NCBI GenBank assembly: GCA_021200975.1
Contig: JAJQFT010000038.1
Span: forward strand, 12,469 to 47,297
DNA from: Bacillota bacterium
GTDB lineage: Bacteria; Bacillota; Clostridia; Oscillospirales; Oscillospiraceae
Direction of reading: 5' to 3'
DNA length: 34,829 nt
Shown piece by piece: positions 10,295 through 19,027 of the stretch; the stretch's first letter is position 1; every line of letters starts with the position of its first letter. The position numbers and the translations under genes were made by a program. Under the pieces are notes generated by a model. It searched no databases. It was not told where the DNA came from and saw only the letters and a list, made by a program, of their open reading frames with translations.

Positions 10295-11386
10295 ATGAAA
10301 AAAATCCTTGCAATCGCCCTCGCGCTGGTCATGGTCCTTGGCCTGGTCGCCTGCACGGGCGACAGCGGAAGCGACGATCTGAACATCGCCGTCTTCTACT
10401 ACACCTATTCCGACACCTACATCTCCTCTGTGCGCGCTGCGCTGGACGCTGAACTGACCGAGGCCGGTGTGACCTACACCGACTATGACTCCGCCGGCGA
10501 TCAGGCCACCCAGAACGACCAGGTCAACACCGCCATCACCGCGGGCGCGAACCTGCTGATTGTCAACCTCGTCACCTCCGGCTCGCCCGATGCCGCGCAG
10601 GTCATTATCGACGCCGCCGGCGACATCCCCGTGATTTTCTTCAACCGCGCGGTGGAATCTGACGATTCCGATGTCAACGTCCTGGCTGACAACGACACCA
10701 TCTGCTTCATCGGCACCGACGCGCCCGAGGCCGGCCATATGCAGGGCCAGATGATCGGCGAATACGTCATCGAGCACTTCGATGAGATGGATCTCAACGG
10801 TGACGGCGTCATCTCCTACGCGCTCATGAAGGGCGACGAGGCGAACGTGGAAGCCATCTACCGCACCCAGTACGGCGTTGAGGACGCCAATGCGCTCCTG
10901 ACCGCAGCCGGCCTGCCCGAGCTGGTCTACTTCGACTCCGCCTCCACGACCGGCTATCAGGTCGACCTGACCGGCCAGTGGTCCACCAGCGCCGCGCTCG
11001 ACTACATGACCACCAACCTGTCCCAGTATAACGAGACCAACGGCAACATGATCGAGCTGGTCATCTGCAACAACGACAGCATGGCTGAGGGCGTAATTCA
11101 GGCACTCAAGTCCGCCGGCTACAACGACGGTACCGGCACCACCATCCCCGTATTCGGCGTGGACGCGACCGACTCCGCGAAGGCTCTGATCGCCGCCGGC
11201 TCCATGACCGGCACCGTTAAGCAGGATGCCGAGGGCATGGCCGCCGCGATCGCCGCCATCGCCACCTCCGACGAATCCATCGCCGCTGCGGTCAGCACCG
11301 TCGCCGCTTCCGACGACAGCTTCTCCGTCGCCGACGGCTACACCAACAAGCTCTACGTTGCCTACGCTCCCTACACCGGCGAATAA
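10295..11386 (+). CDS. mglB: Sugar ABC transporter substrate-binding protein (galactose/glucose MglB-like)
   Basis: Lipoprotein signal MKKILAIALALVMVLGLVAC; periplasmic-binding fold; EF-hand-like Ca loop DLNGDGVISYALMKGD and following layout as in MglB; next to mglA/mglC. Confidence 0.85.
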   Translation: MKKILAIALALVMVLGLVACTGDSGSDDLNIAVFYYTYSDTYISSVRAALDAELTEAGVTYTDYDSAGDQATQNDQVNTAITAGANLLIVNLVTSGSPDAAQVIIDAAGDIPVIFFNRAVESDDSDVNVLADNDTICFIGTDAPEAGHMQGQMIGEYVIEHFDEMDLNGDGVISYALMKGDEANVEAIYRTQYGVEDANALLTAAGLPELVYFDSASTTGYQVDLTGQWSTSAALDYMTTNLSQYNETNGNMIELVICNNDSMAEGVIQALKSAGYNDGTGTTIPVFGVDATDSAKALIAAGSMTGTVKQDAEGMAAAIAAIATSDESIAAAVSTVAASDDSFSVADGYTNKLYVAYAPYTGE

Positions 11387-11417
11387 GCGCTAAAGGCTTT
11401 ACCAAAACGCACTATCC

Positions 11418-11459
11418 GGGGCAGCTGTCCGCCTAGGCGGCGCAGCTGCCCCCTTTTTT
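11418..11459 (+). terminator. Intra-operon terminator-like hairpin between mglB and mglA
   Basis: GGGGCAGCTG ... CAGCTGCCCC followed by CTTTTTT. Confidence 0.8.
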
Positions 11460-11489
11460 CAAACCCCGAAAAGTAAAGGAGGAAACACG

Positions 11490-13001
11490 GTGGAACAAAA
11501 CGAGCAGCAAGACGCCCTGCTTCGGATGGTGGACATCACCAAGACCTTCCCCGGCGTGAAAGCGCTGGACAAGGTCAGCCTGACCGTGAAGGCCGGCACG
11601 GTACACGCCCTGATGGGCGAGAACGGCGCCGGAAAATCTACCCTGATGAAATGCCTGTTCGGCATTTACAACAAGGACGAGGGGCACATTTACCTCGATG
11701 GGCAGGAGGTCAACTTCAAAAGCAGCAAGGACGCGCTGGAGCACGGCGTGGCAATGGTGCACCAGGAGCTGAATCAGGCGCTCAAGCGCAGCGTGATGGA
11801 CAATATCTGGCTGGGGCGCTACCCGACCTACGGCGGGATCATGGTCAATGAATCGAAAATGTATAAGGACACCAAGGAGATTTTTGACGAGCTGGACATC
11901 CAGGTGGAGCCGCGCAGGATCATGTCCACTATGCCAGTTTCCATGCGGCAGATGGTCGAGATTGCCAAGGCGGTATCCTTCCACTCCAAGGTGATTGTAT
12001 TCGACGAGCCCACCTCCTCGCTGACCGAGGAAGAGGTGGCACACCTGTTTAAGATTATCCATATGCTCCGCGACCGCGGCGTAGCTATCATCTATATTTC
12101 CCACAAAATGGCCGAAATCAAGCAGATTTCGGACGAAATCACCATCATGCGTGACGGCACATGGGTCGCGACCCGCCCCGCTGCCGAGCTGGAGGTGGGC
12201 GACATTATCCGCCTGATGGTCGGCCGGGAGCTGACGAACCAATTCCCGCCCAAGACCAACCATCCAGGCGAAATCTCGCTGGAGGTCGAGCACCTGAGCG
12301 CGCAGTACAGCCTGCTGCACGACGTTTCCTTCGTTGCGCGCAAGGGCGAAATCGTCGGCCTCGCAGGGCTGGACGGCTCCGGCCGCACCGAAACGCTGGA
12401 GAATATCTTCGGCATCGCGACGCGCAAGGAGGGCACCATCAAGCTCAACGGCAAGCAGGTCAGGAACCGCAACGCCCGCGAATCCATCAAAAACGGCTTC
12501 GCGATGCTCACTGAGGAGCGCCGGGCGACCGGCATCTTCGGCATTCTGGACATCCGGGAGAACACCACCATCTCGAGCCTGCACAAGCACCTGAAGCTCG
12601 GCTTCTGGATTGACGACAAGTCCCGCACCAAGGACACGCAGTGGTCAATCGACGCGATGCGCACCAAGACCCCCTCCCAGTCCACCAAAATCCGCTCCCT
12701 CTCCGGCGGCAACCAGCAGAAGGTCATCCTCGGCCGCTGGCTGCTCACCGACCCGACCGTGCTGCTGCTCGACGAGCCTACCCGCGGCATCGACGTCGGC
12801 GCAAAATACGAAATTTACCAGCTCATCATCGACCTCGCCAACAAGGGCAACACCGTGCTCATGGTTTCCAGCGAAATGCCGGAGCTATTGGGCATTTGCG
12901 ACCGGATTCTCGTCATGTCCGGCGGCCGGCTGGCCGGTGAGGTGGACGCCGCAGCCACCACCCAGGAGGAAATTATGACCCTGGCGGCAAAATATGTCTG
13001 A
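11490..13001 (+). CDS. mglA: Sugar ABC transporter ATP-binding protein (MglA-type, two ABC domains)
   Basis: GTG start after AAAGGAGG; Walker [17 protein letters not shown]; second domain [52 protein letters not shown]. Confidence 0.95.
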   Translation: MEQNEQQDALLRMVDITKTFPGVKALDKVSLTVKAGTVHALMGENGAGKSTLMKCLFGIYNKDEGHIYLDGQEVNFKSSKDALEHGVAMVHQELNQALKRSVMDNIWLGRYPTYGGIMVNESKMYKDTKEIFDELDIQVEPRRIMSTMPVSMRQMVEIAKAVSFHSKVIVFDEPTSSLTEEEVAHLFKIIHMLRDRGVAIIYISHKMAEIKQISDEITIMRDGTWVATRPAAELEVGDIIRLMVGRELTNQFPPKTNHPGEISLEVEHLSAQYSLLHDVSFVARKGEIVGLAGLDGSGRTETLENIFGIATRKEGTIKLNGKQVRNRNARESIKNGFAMLTEERRATGIFGILDIRENTTISSLHKHLKLGFWIDDKSRTKDTQWSIDAMRTKTPSQSTKIRSLSGGNQQKVILGRWLLTDPTVLLLDEPTRGIDVGAKYEIYQLIIDLANKGNTVLMVSSEMPELLGICDRILVMSGGRLAGEVDAAATTQEEIMTLAAKYV

Positions 13002-13015
13002 GGAGGAAAAGAAAA

Positions 13016-14095
13016 ATGGCAAATCCTGACGCATCCCTCCAGCGCACCGCTGAAGAACGCGAGGCCATGAGCAAGAAGAAGGATCGGCGCCGCCGCATTA
13101 CCGACGCCATCCTCAATAACGCGCTGTATATCCTGATGGCCATCTTTATCATCTACACCGCCATCATGCGGCCGAAATTTCTGGGCATCGGCTCCATTAC
13201 GAACCTGATTTCCCTCACCGCCGCGTACTTGCCCATTGCGCTCGGCATCGGCGGCTGCATCGTGCTCACCGGCACTGACCTCTCGGGCGGCCGCTGCGTT
13301 GGCCTCACCGCCGCCGTTTCCGCCGCGCTGCTGCAGCAATCCGGCATCACGAACCGCATCCTGCCGGATGCCTTCGCCAACTTCCCGATTCTCGGCGCGC
13401 TGCTCGTGGCAATCGTGATAGGCGGCATCATCGGCGCGGTAAACGGCTTCTTCGTCGCAAAATTCAGCCTGCATCCGTTCATCGTCACGCTCGCAACCCA
13501 GCTGATTACCTACGGCCTGATCCTGCTGTTCTACATGACCAACGGCAACAACGGTATGCCCATCGCCTCCCTGCGCTCGGACTACTCCTCGTTCATCACC
13601 GGCACGCTGATTAAGATTGGCACCGCCGCAATCCCGATGTATGTGCTGTATGCCATCATCCTGACCGTGCTGATGTGGTTCATCTGGAACAAGACCACCT
13701 TCGGCAAGAATATGTTCGCCGTCGGCTCCAATCCCGAGGCCGCGCGCGTTTCCGGCGTGAACGTTTTCCTCACCACCACGCTGGTGCACACCCTCGCGGG
13801 CGCGATGTACGGCGTGATGGGCTTCATCACCGCCGCCCGCGTCGGCTCCAACACCCAGAACCTCGGCATGAACTACGAATGCGACGCGATTGCGGCCTGC
13901 GTGATTGGCGGCGTATCCTTCGTAGGCGGCACCGGCAAGGTATCCGGCATTGTGCTGGGCGTATTTGTCCTGCAGCTGATTTTCGCCGCGCTGACCTTCC
14001 TCGGCGTGGACGGCAACATGGTCTACATCATCAAGGGTATGATTATCCTGGTTGCCTGCTCGCTCGATATGCGCAAGTATCTGGCCAAGAAGTAA
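13016..14095 (+). CDS. mglC: Sugar ABC transporter permease (MglC-type)
   Basis: Polytopic membrane protein; IALGIGGCIVLTGTDLSGGRCVGLTAAV, GKNMFAVGSNPEAARVSGV, AVGSNPEAARVSG permease motif. Confidence 0.93.
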   Translation: MANPDASLQRTAEEREAMSKKKDRRRRITDAILNNALYILMAIFIIYTAIMRPKFLGIGSITNLISLTAAYLPIALGIGGCIVLTGTDLSGGRCVGLTAAVSAALLQQSGITNRILPDAFANFPILGALLVAIVIGGIIGAVNGFFVAKFSLHPFIVTLATQLITYGLILLFYMTNGNNGMPIASLRSDYSSFITGTLIKIGTAAIPMYVLYAIILTVLMWFIWNKTTFGKNMFAVGSNPEAARVSGVNVFLTTTLVHTLAGAMYGVMGFITAARVGSNTQNLGMNYECDAIAACVIGGVSFVGGTGKVSGIVLGVFVLQLIFAALTFLGVDGNMVYIIKGMIILVACSLDMRKYLAKK

Positions 14096-14096
14096 G

Positions 14097-14354
14097 ATGA
14101 AGCACGCGCAGCGCAGCGTTATGCTCGCCATTATGGTGCTGTTTTACGAGGCCTACATGATTTACAACCTCGTAAGCGGCTATCTCGCGGGCGGGGAGGA
14201 TGCGCCGAGTCTCGGCGTGCTGATTGCCGGCTGCCTGCTGCTGGGCGCGGGCGGTATCGGCGTGCTGATTTTCGCCGTGCGCGCCTACCTCCGCAGTAAG
14301 GCCGCGCCGCCGGACGGCGGCGCCGAACCCCCGGCCGAGCCCGGGGAGCTATGA
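14097..14354 (+). CDS. Small membrane protein, unknown function (mgl operon tail)
   Basis: 85 aa, two predicted TM segments (VMLAIMVLFYEAYMIYNLVSGYL; LGVLIAGCLLLGAGGIGVLIFAVRAYL); starts 1 nt after mglC stop. Confidence 0.7.
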   Translation: MKHAQRSVMLAIMVLFYEAYMIYNLVSGYLAGGEDAPSLGVLIAGCLLLGAGGIGVLIFAVRAYLRSKAAPPDGGAEPPAEPGEL

Positions 14355-14377
14355 TGGCAGCCCAAAGGATTCTACAA

Positions 14378-14407
14378 AAAAATGTGCGGCTCGCGCCGCA
14401 CATTTTT
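14378..14407 (+). terminator. Bidirectional intrinsic terminator
   Basis: AAAAATGTGCGGC-TCGC-GCCGCACATTTTT: perfect 13-bp stem with A/T tails between convergent genes. Confidence 0.95.
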
Positions 14408-14423
14408 GCCGCTTAGGGTGTGT

Positions 14424-14762
14424 TCACAGCAGGATTTTGATTGTCATTGCCTTGCCGTCAATCTCCATCACCCAGTAAGAGCGGCCGCCCGAATCGAGCT
14501 GCACGCCGCCCGCGCCGTCCGCGCTCAGCGCCTGATAGCCAACGCCCGGCTGCGTGCCGGAATAGGGGACGCTGGCGTAGCCCGCCACCTGCACGGTCGC
14601 AAGGGTGTCGTCCACGGCGGTGCATACGCCCAGAAAGGCATTCCCCGCGCTGCAGTTGAGCGCCTTCAGGCCGGTGCCCACCTTCACCGGCGCGCCCACG
14701 CTGCAATTCGCCCCCGTGAGCGTGACAAACTTCTGCTCGAAGCCCTCCAAAGAAACCTGCAT
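14424..14762 (-). CDS. Uncharacterised 112-aa protein; resembles small phage decoration/DUF2190-like beta proteins
   Basis: MQVSLEGFEQKFVTLTGANCSVGAPVKVGTGLKALNCSAGNAFLGVCTAVDDTLATVQVAGYASVPYSGTQPGVGYQALSADGAGGVQ...; SD AGGAG upstream. Family assignment is memory-based and weak. Confidence 0.65.
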   Translation of the reverse strand: MQVSLEGFEQKFVTLTGANCSVGAPVKVGTGLKALNCSAGNAFLGVCTAVDDTLATVQVAGYASVPYSGTQPGVGYQALSADGAGGVQLDSGGRSYWVMEIDGKAMTIKILL

Positions 14763-14885
14763 ATCTCCTCTGCCTCCTGTTGAATTTGTAACCGTATCCG
14801 GTTCTACCCTAGCGCAAAAATCGCCCCGCGGTTGCCCCGGCGCGTGCAACCGGCGCGCAAAAGCCGCGCCAAACGCCCTTTTTTA

Positions 14886-14914
14886 TTGACAATCGGGGCT
14901 GCACAGATTATAAT
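14886..14914 (+). promoter_or_regulatory. Perfect-consensus sigma-A promoter of HprK/PqqD cassette
   Basis: TTGACA-N17-TATAAT. Confidence 0.93.
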
Positions 14915-14979
14915 AAGGAAGAAATGCTCCGGGCAGCGCGCCCGCCCGGCCCCGATTGGGAAAATCGAAAGGAAGCAAA

Positions 14980-15708
14980 ATGATTACCATTTCCATCGCC
15001 GGGAAGAACGTCGGCATTGACAACCGCTACCCCTACCTCGCGCGCCAATGCGCGCGCTACCATAGCACCGGCGCGGCGGATTTTACCGTGGCCGCCGGTG
15101 AGGCAGAGCTTGCCCGCGAGCGGGCGCTGAACGCGGCGGCGGACGGCCACGCCTGCGACTACTCGGACGGCTACATCGAATCGCTCGCGGTCTACCGCAA
15201 AATTGCCGAGAAAATGCTGGATTTCGACACGCTTTTGTTCCACGGCTCCGGCATTGCAGTGGACGGCGTTGGCTACCTCTTTGCCGCCGTGAGCGGCACG
15301 GGTAAATCCACGCACACCCGCCTCTGGCGGGAGAAATTCGGCGAGCGCGCCGTGATGGTCAACGACGACAAGCCCCTCCTGCGCCTGACCGGGAGCGGTG
15401 CGCTGCTATGCGGCACGCCGTGGAACGGCAAGCACGGTCTGGGCGCGCCGATGGAGGTTCCGCTCAAGGCCATTGTGGGGCTCAACCGCGCGCCGGAGAA
15501 CGCCATCCGCCGCGCCTCGGTCTACGAGCTCCTGCCGCTGCTGCTGCAGCAGACCTACCGCCCAAACAACCCCGCGCTGCTTAGCAAAACGCTTGCGCTG
15601 GTGGACAGGCTCTGCGAGAGCATCGAGCTATACACCCTGCAGTGCAACATGAACCCAGATGCCGCCGACGTTTCCTACGCCGGCATGAACAGAAAGGATT
15701 GCCTATGA
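14980..15708 (+). CDS. HPr kinase/PEP-carboxykinase-like P-loop protein
   Basis: MITISIAGKNVGIDNRYPYLARQC...; FAAVSGTGKSTHTRLWREKFG (P-loop) and MVNDDKPLLR (paired Asp) as in HprK-like kinases; lacks an HprK N-terminal domain. Confidence 0.8.
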   Translation: MITISIAGKNVGIDNRYPYLARQCARYHSTGAADFTVAAGEAELARERALNAAADGHACDYSDGYIESLAVYRKIAEKMLDFDTLLFHGSGIAVDGVGYLFAAVSGTGKSTHTRLWREKFGERAVMVNDDKPLLRLTGSGALLCGTPWNGKHGLGAPMEVPLKAIVGLNRAPENAIRRASVYELLPLLLQQTYRPNNPALLSKTLALVDRLCESIELYTLQCNMNPDAADVSYAGMNRKDCL

Positions 15709-15965
15709 AACTCAAGCAAGGAATGGTCACCAGCAAGGTTGGCCGCCAGCACGTCCTGATCCCCACCGGGGAGGTGCATTTCCACGGGGTGGTGCGCTCC
15801 AATCCCACCGCCGCCTTTATCATCGAGCAGCTCAAATCTGACACGAGCGAGGAGAAAATCGTCGATGCGATGCTCGCCGAGTACGACGCGCCGCGCGAGC
15901 AGATCGCGCAGGATGTGCACAAGGTCATCGAGCAGCTGCGCGAGCAGGGATTTCTGGACGAATGA
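15705..15965 (+). CDS. PqqD-like (RiPP recognition element-type) protein
   Basis: MKLKQGMVTSKVGRQHVLIPTGEVHFHGVVRSNPTAAFIIEQLKSDTSEEKIVDAMLAEYDAPREQIAQDVHKVIEQLREQGFLDE; typical PqqD length and pattern; overlaps upstream stop. Confidence 0.85.
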   Translation: MKLKQGMVTSKVGRQHVLIPTGEVHFHGVVRSNPTAAFIIEQLKSDTSEEKIVDAMLAEYDAPREQIAQDVHKVIEQLREQGFLDE

Positions 15966-16372
15966 CCTACGAGGAATACCTGGCCGCCTACGGCCAGCTT
16001 ACCTACCGCAACGTCGGCACCAGTATGCTCCCGCTGCTCAAGCAGGGGCGCGACCTGTTTGTGGTAGAAAAAAAAGGCGCGGCACGCTGCCGGAAGTACG
16101 ACGTGGTGCTCTACCGCCGCCCGCCGAATCAATATGTGCTGCACCGCATTGTCGAGGTGCGGCCGGATAGCTATGTGCTGCTCGGCGACAATTGCGTGGC
16201 GCGCGAATACGGCATCACCGACGGCGACATTCTCGCCGTGATGACCGCCTTCGTCCACAGGGGAAAGACGCACGCCGTGACCGAGCGGGGCTACCGCCTG
16301 TATTCTCGCCTGTGGGTGGCCAGCTTCCCGCTGCGGGTGCTGCCGAAAAAGCTTTGGGGACTACTGCGATGA
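15962..16372 (+). CDS. S26/S24-type signal-peptidase-like protein
   Basis: NVGTSMLPLLKQGRDLFVVEKK ... YDVVLYRRPPNQYVLHRIVEVRPDSYVLLGDNCVAREYGI: SMLP and GDN motifs. Confidence 0.8.
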   Translation: MTYEEYLAAYGQLTYRNVGTSMLPLLKQGRDLFVVEKKGAARCRKYDVVLYRRPPNQYVLHRIVEVRPDSYVLLGDNCVAREYGITDGDILAVMTAFVHRGKTHAVTERGYRLYSRLWVASFPLRVLPKKLWGLLR

Positions 16373-18003
16373 AAAAGCGATCCGCCGCGCTCGGCTGGCT
16401 CTGGGAAATCTCCGGCCGGGAAAAATGGAAGGTATTTTGGATGGCGCTGGTGCAGGCGGTGCTGGGGCTGGCCTCGGTGGCGAACGCGTGGCTGCTGCGC
16501 GGCCTGATCAACGCCGCGGTCTCGGCGGATTTCCCCCACTTCCGCGCCTATGCCGCGCTCTTCATCGGCCTGCTGGTATTCCAGCTGCTTGCCCGCGCGC
16601 TGTACCGCCATCTGCTCGAATCCGCCCGCTCCGCGCTGGAAAACGCCGCGAAGAACCGGCTTTTCACCGTGCTGCTGCACAAGGACTATGCCGCCGTGAC
16701 CGCCGTGCACACCGGCGAATGGCTCAACCGCCTTACCGGGGACGCCGCCCAGATCGCCGATGGGCTCACCGCCGTATTCCCGGAGGTGCTGGGCATGGCG
16801 GTCAAGCTCGCAGCGGCAATCGCGATGCTGCTCTACCTCATGCCCGGCCTGACCGGGCTGATTGTCGTAGGCGGCTGCGCGCTGATCGCTCTTACGTGGG
16901 CCTTCCGCGCCACGCTCAAGTGGCTGCATAAGCGCATTCAGGAGGCGGACGGGCGGCTGCGGGTCTACCTCACCGAGCGCCTCGGCGCGCTGATGATCCT
17001 GCGCGCCTTCGGGCAGGAGCAAAGCGCCGCGCAGGGCGCGCGGGAGAAGACAGATGAGCACCGCCGCGCGCGCATGAAGCGCAACCACTTCTCCAACCTC
17101 TGCAATCTCGGCTTCGGCGCCGCCATGAATGGCGCCTACGCCATCGGGGCGGTGTACTGCGGCTACGGGATCCTCACCCAGAGCCTCGACTATGGCACCT
17201 TCACGGCGGTTTTGCAGCTGATTGGGCAGATTCAATCCCCCTTTGCCAACCTCAGCGGCTACCTGCCGCGCTACTACGCCATGCTCGCCTCCGCCGAGCG
17301 GATGATGGAGGCGGAGAGCTTCGCCGACGATGACACCGCCGGGGAAACTCCGGAGGATTTTTCCGAGATCCGCTTCCAAAACGTATCCTTCTCCTACCCG
17401 GGCGAGGCGGGCGCGAAGCTGCCGGTGCTCCGGGGTATGGATTTTTCCCTGAAAAAGGGGGAATTTCTCGCGCTTGTGGGGCATTCCGGCTGCGGCAAAA
17501 GCACAGCGCTCAAGCTGCTGCTGGGGCTGTACCGGCCTGACAGCGGCAGCATCACGCTCGACGGTCGCCCGCTCGGCGGCGGCTGCAGGGGGCTGATGGC
17601 CTATGTGCCGCAGGGGAACCTGCTCATGCGCGGCACGGTGCGCGAGGTCGTCACCTTTGGCGAAGCTGTGCCGGAGGCGGATTTCCGCCGCGCGCTGGCG
17701 CTGGCCTGCGCCGATGAATTTGTCGATTCGCTCGAGCATGGGGCGGATACGCAGCTCGGCGAGCGGGGCGCGGGGCTGAGCGAGGGGCAGATGCAGCGTC
17801 TGGCGATTGCCCGCGCGCTCTGCGCCGGGCGCAAGCTCCTGCTGCTGGACGAGGCGACCTCCGCGCTCGACGAGGCAACCGAGCGGCAGGTGCTGGAAAA
17901 TCTGCGCCGCCTCACCGACCAGACCGTGATTGCCGTAACGCACCGCTCCGCGGCTCTGGAGATTTGCGACAAAATCATCCGCATGGAGGAAACGCAGCCA
18001 TGA
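16369..18003 (+). CDS. ABC exporter with fused membrane and ATPase domains
   Basis: ATGA overlap with upstream gene; Walker A LVGHSGCGKSTALKLLLGLYRPDSG, signature LSEGQMQRLAIARALC, Walker B KLLLLDEATSALDEATE. Confidence 0.93.
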   Translation: MKKRSAALGWLWEISGREKWKVFWMALVQAVLGLASVANAWLLRGLINAAVSADFPHFRAYAALFIGLLVFQLLARALYRHLLESARSALENAAKNRLFTVLLHKDYAAVTAVHTGEWLNRLTGDAAQIADGLTAVFPEVLGMAVKLAAAIAMLLYLMPGLTGLIVVGGCALIALTWAFRATLKWLHKRIQEADGRLRVYLTERLGALMILRAFGQEQSAAQGAREKTDEHRRARMKRNHFSNLCNLGFGAAMNGAYAIGAVYCGYGILTQSLDYGTFTAVLQLIGQIQSPFANLSGYLPRYYAMLASAERMMEAESFADDDTAGETPEDFSEIRFQNVSFSYPGEAGAKLPVLRGMDFSLKKGEFLALVGHSGCGKSTALKLLLGLYRPDSGSITLDGRPLGGGCRGLMAYVPQGNLLMRGTVREVVTFGEAVPEADFRRALALACADEFVDSLEHGADTQLGERGAGLSEGQMQRLAIARALCAGRKLLLLDEATSALDEATERQVLENLRRLTDQTVIAVTHRSAALEICDKIIRMEETQP

Positions 18004-18932
18004 AGAAAAAAATATTCGGCATCGCGATCGCCGCCATGCTGGCGCTGCTGTTTGCCGCGCTCGTAATCTATGAGGCAGCGTCGCAGGGCGCACAGCGCAA
18101 GGCGGCGCAGGCGTTGCAGCTGGAGGCGGAGAGCTACAGCAACGAAATCGTAAGCCTGCAAAACGAGCTGACAGCGCGCCAGCAGGCGCTCGACGCCATG
18201 TCCTGCGAGCACGCGGCGGTATTTATCTGCGGCTGGGCGGACACCGTCGGGGAGCTGGAGCAGCTTTGCGCGTGGGCGTCGGCTGCCGGCTTCCCGCTGG
18301 CGGCCGTGCTGGATGCGGACGGGGAGAATTTTGCCGTGCTGCTCGACTGCGCGGCGCAAAACGACTGCTGCGTGCTGCTGACCGGCTCGGGCGACGGCTG
18401 GATTTCCCGCGCGGAGGCGGCGCAGGCCGCTATCTCCGCGGCCGGAGCGGAGAGCGCCGGCTTCCTGTATCTGCAGGAAAACCCCACAGACGACGAGCTC
18501 GCGCAGATTGCCGCCGGCGATTGGCTGGGCTACAGCCTGCCGCTGGGGCTTTCGGATAGCATCAGCACCACGATGTCGGAGGACGGGCCGAGCCAAATCG
18601 GCCACCTGCTTCTGGCCGAAACCAATTCGCTCAACTCCGTGGCGCAGTCGGCAATCAGCCGGGGGCAGGCCTATATCCTCTCGATTGAGATGAATCAGCT
18701 GGGCAGCCTCTTTACCTCCGCGTCGGTAGAGCGCATTCTGCTCGCGCACAAGGACCGGGTGGACACCGGCTACCTCACCAACGAATCGCTCACCCAATAC
18801 ATGGACTCCTACGCCACGCGTCTGGCCGAGGCGGCCGAGCAGCGCGAGGCCTACGAGGTCTTCGCCGCCGAAACCGAGGCGCGTATTGCCGACCTGCGCG
18901 AGGCGCTGGCGGCGCTTTATGCCGCGCAGTAG
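18000..18932 (+). CDS. Membrane-anchored or secreted protein with N-terminal TM, coiled coil and uncharacterised C-terminal domain
   Basis: ATGA overlap with ABC gene; MKKKIFGIAIAAMLALLFAALVIYEAASQG then heptad-like QALQLEAESYSNEIVSLQNELTARQQAL. Confidence 0.8.
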   Translation: MKKKIFGIAIAAMLALLFAALVIYEAASQGAQRKAAQALQLEAESYSNEIVSLQNELTARQQALDAMSCEHAAVFICGWADTVGELEQLCAWASAAGFPLAAVLDADGENFAVLLDCAAQNDCCVLLTGSGDGWISRAEAAQAAISAAGAESAGFLYLQENPTDDELAQIAAGDWLGYSLPLGLSDSISTTMSEDGPSQIGHLLLAETNSLNSVAQSAISRGQAYILSIEMNQLGSLFTSASVERILLAHKDRVDTGYLTNESLTQYMDSYATRLAEAAEQREAYEVFAAETEARIADLREALAALYAAQ

Positions 18933-18965
18933 CGCAAAAGAAAAGAAAAATTTGTAAAATTTTTG

Positions 18966-18994
18966 TTGACATTTCTAGCAGATTCCTCTATAAT
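18966..18994 (+). promoter_or_regulatory. Perfect-consensus sigma-A promoter
   Basis: TTGACA-N17-TATAAT upstream of the zinc-ribbon protein. Confidence 0.93.
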
Positions 18995-19027
18995 GGAGGT
19001 AGAATTTCCGGAATGGAGGGTACATAT

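Noticed and set aside
16291-18093. 600-aa minus-strand ORF opposite the ABC exporter
   Set aside because: Shadow ORF of a clear ABC transporter; no recognisable domain.
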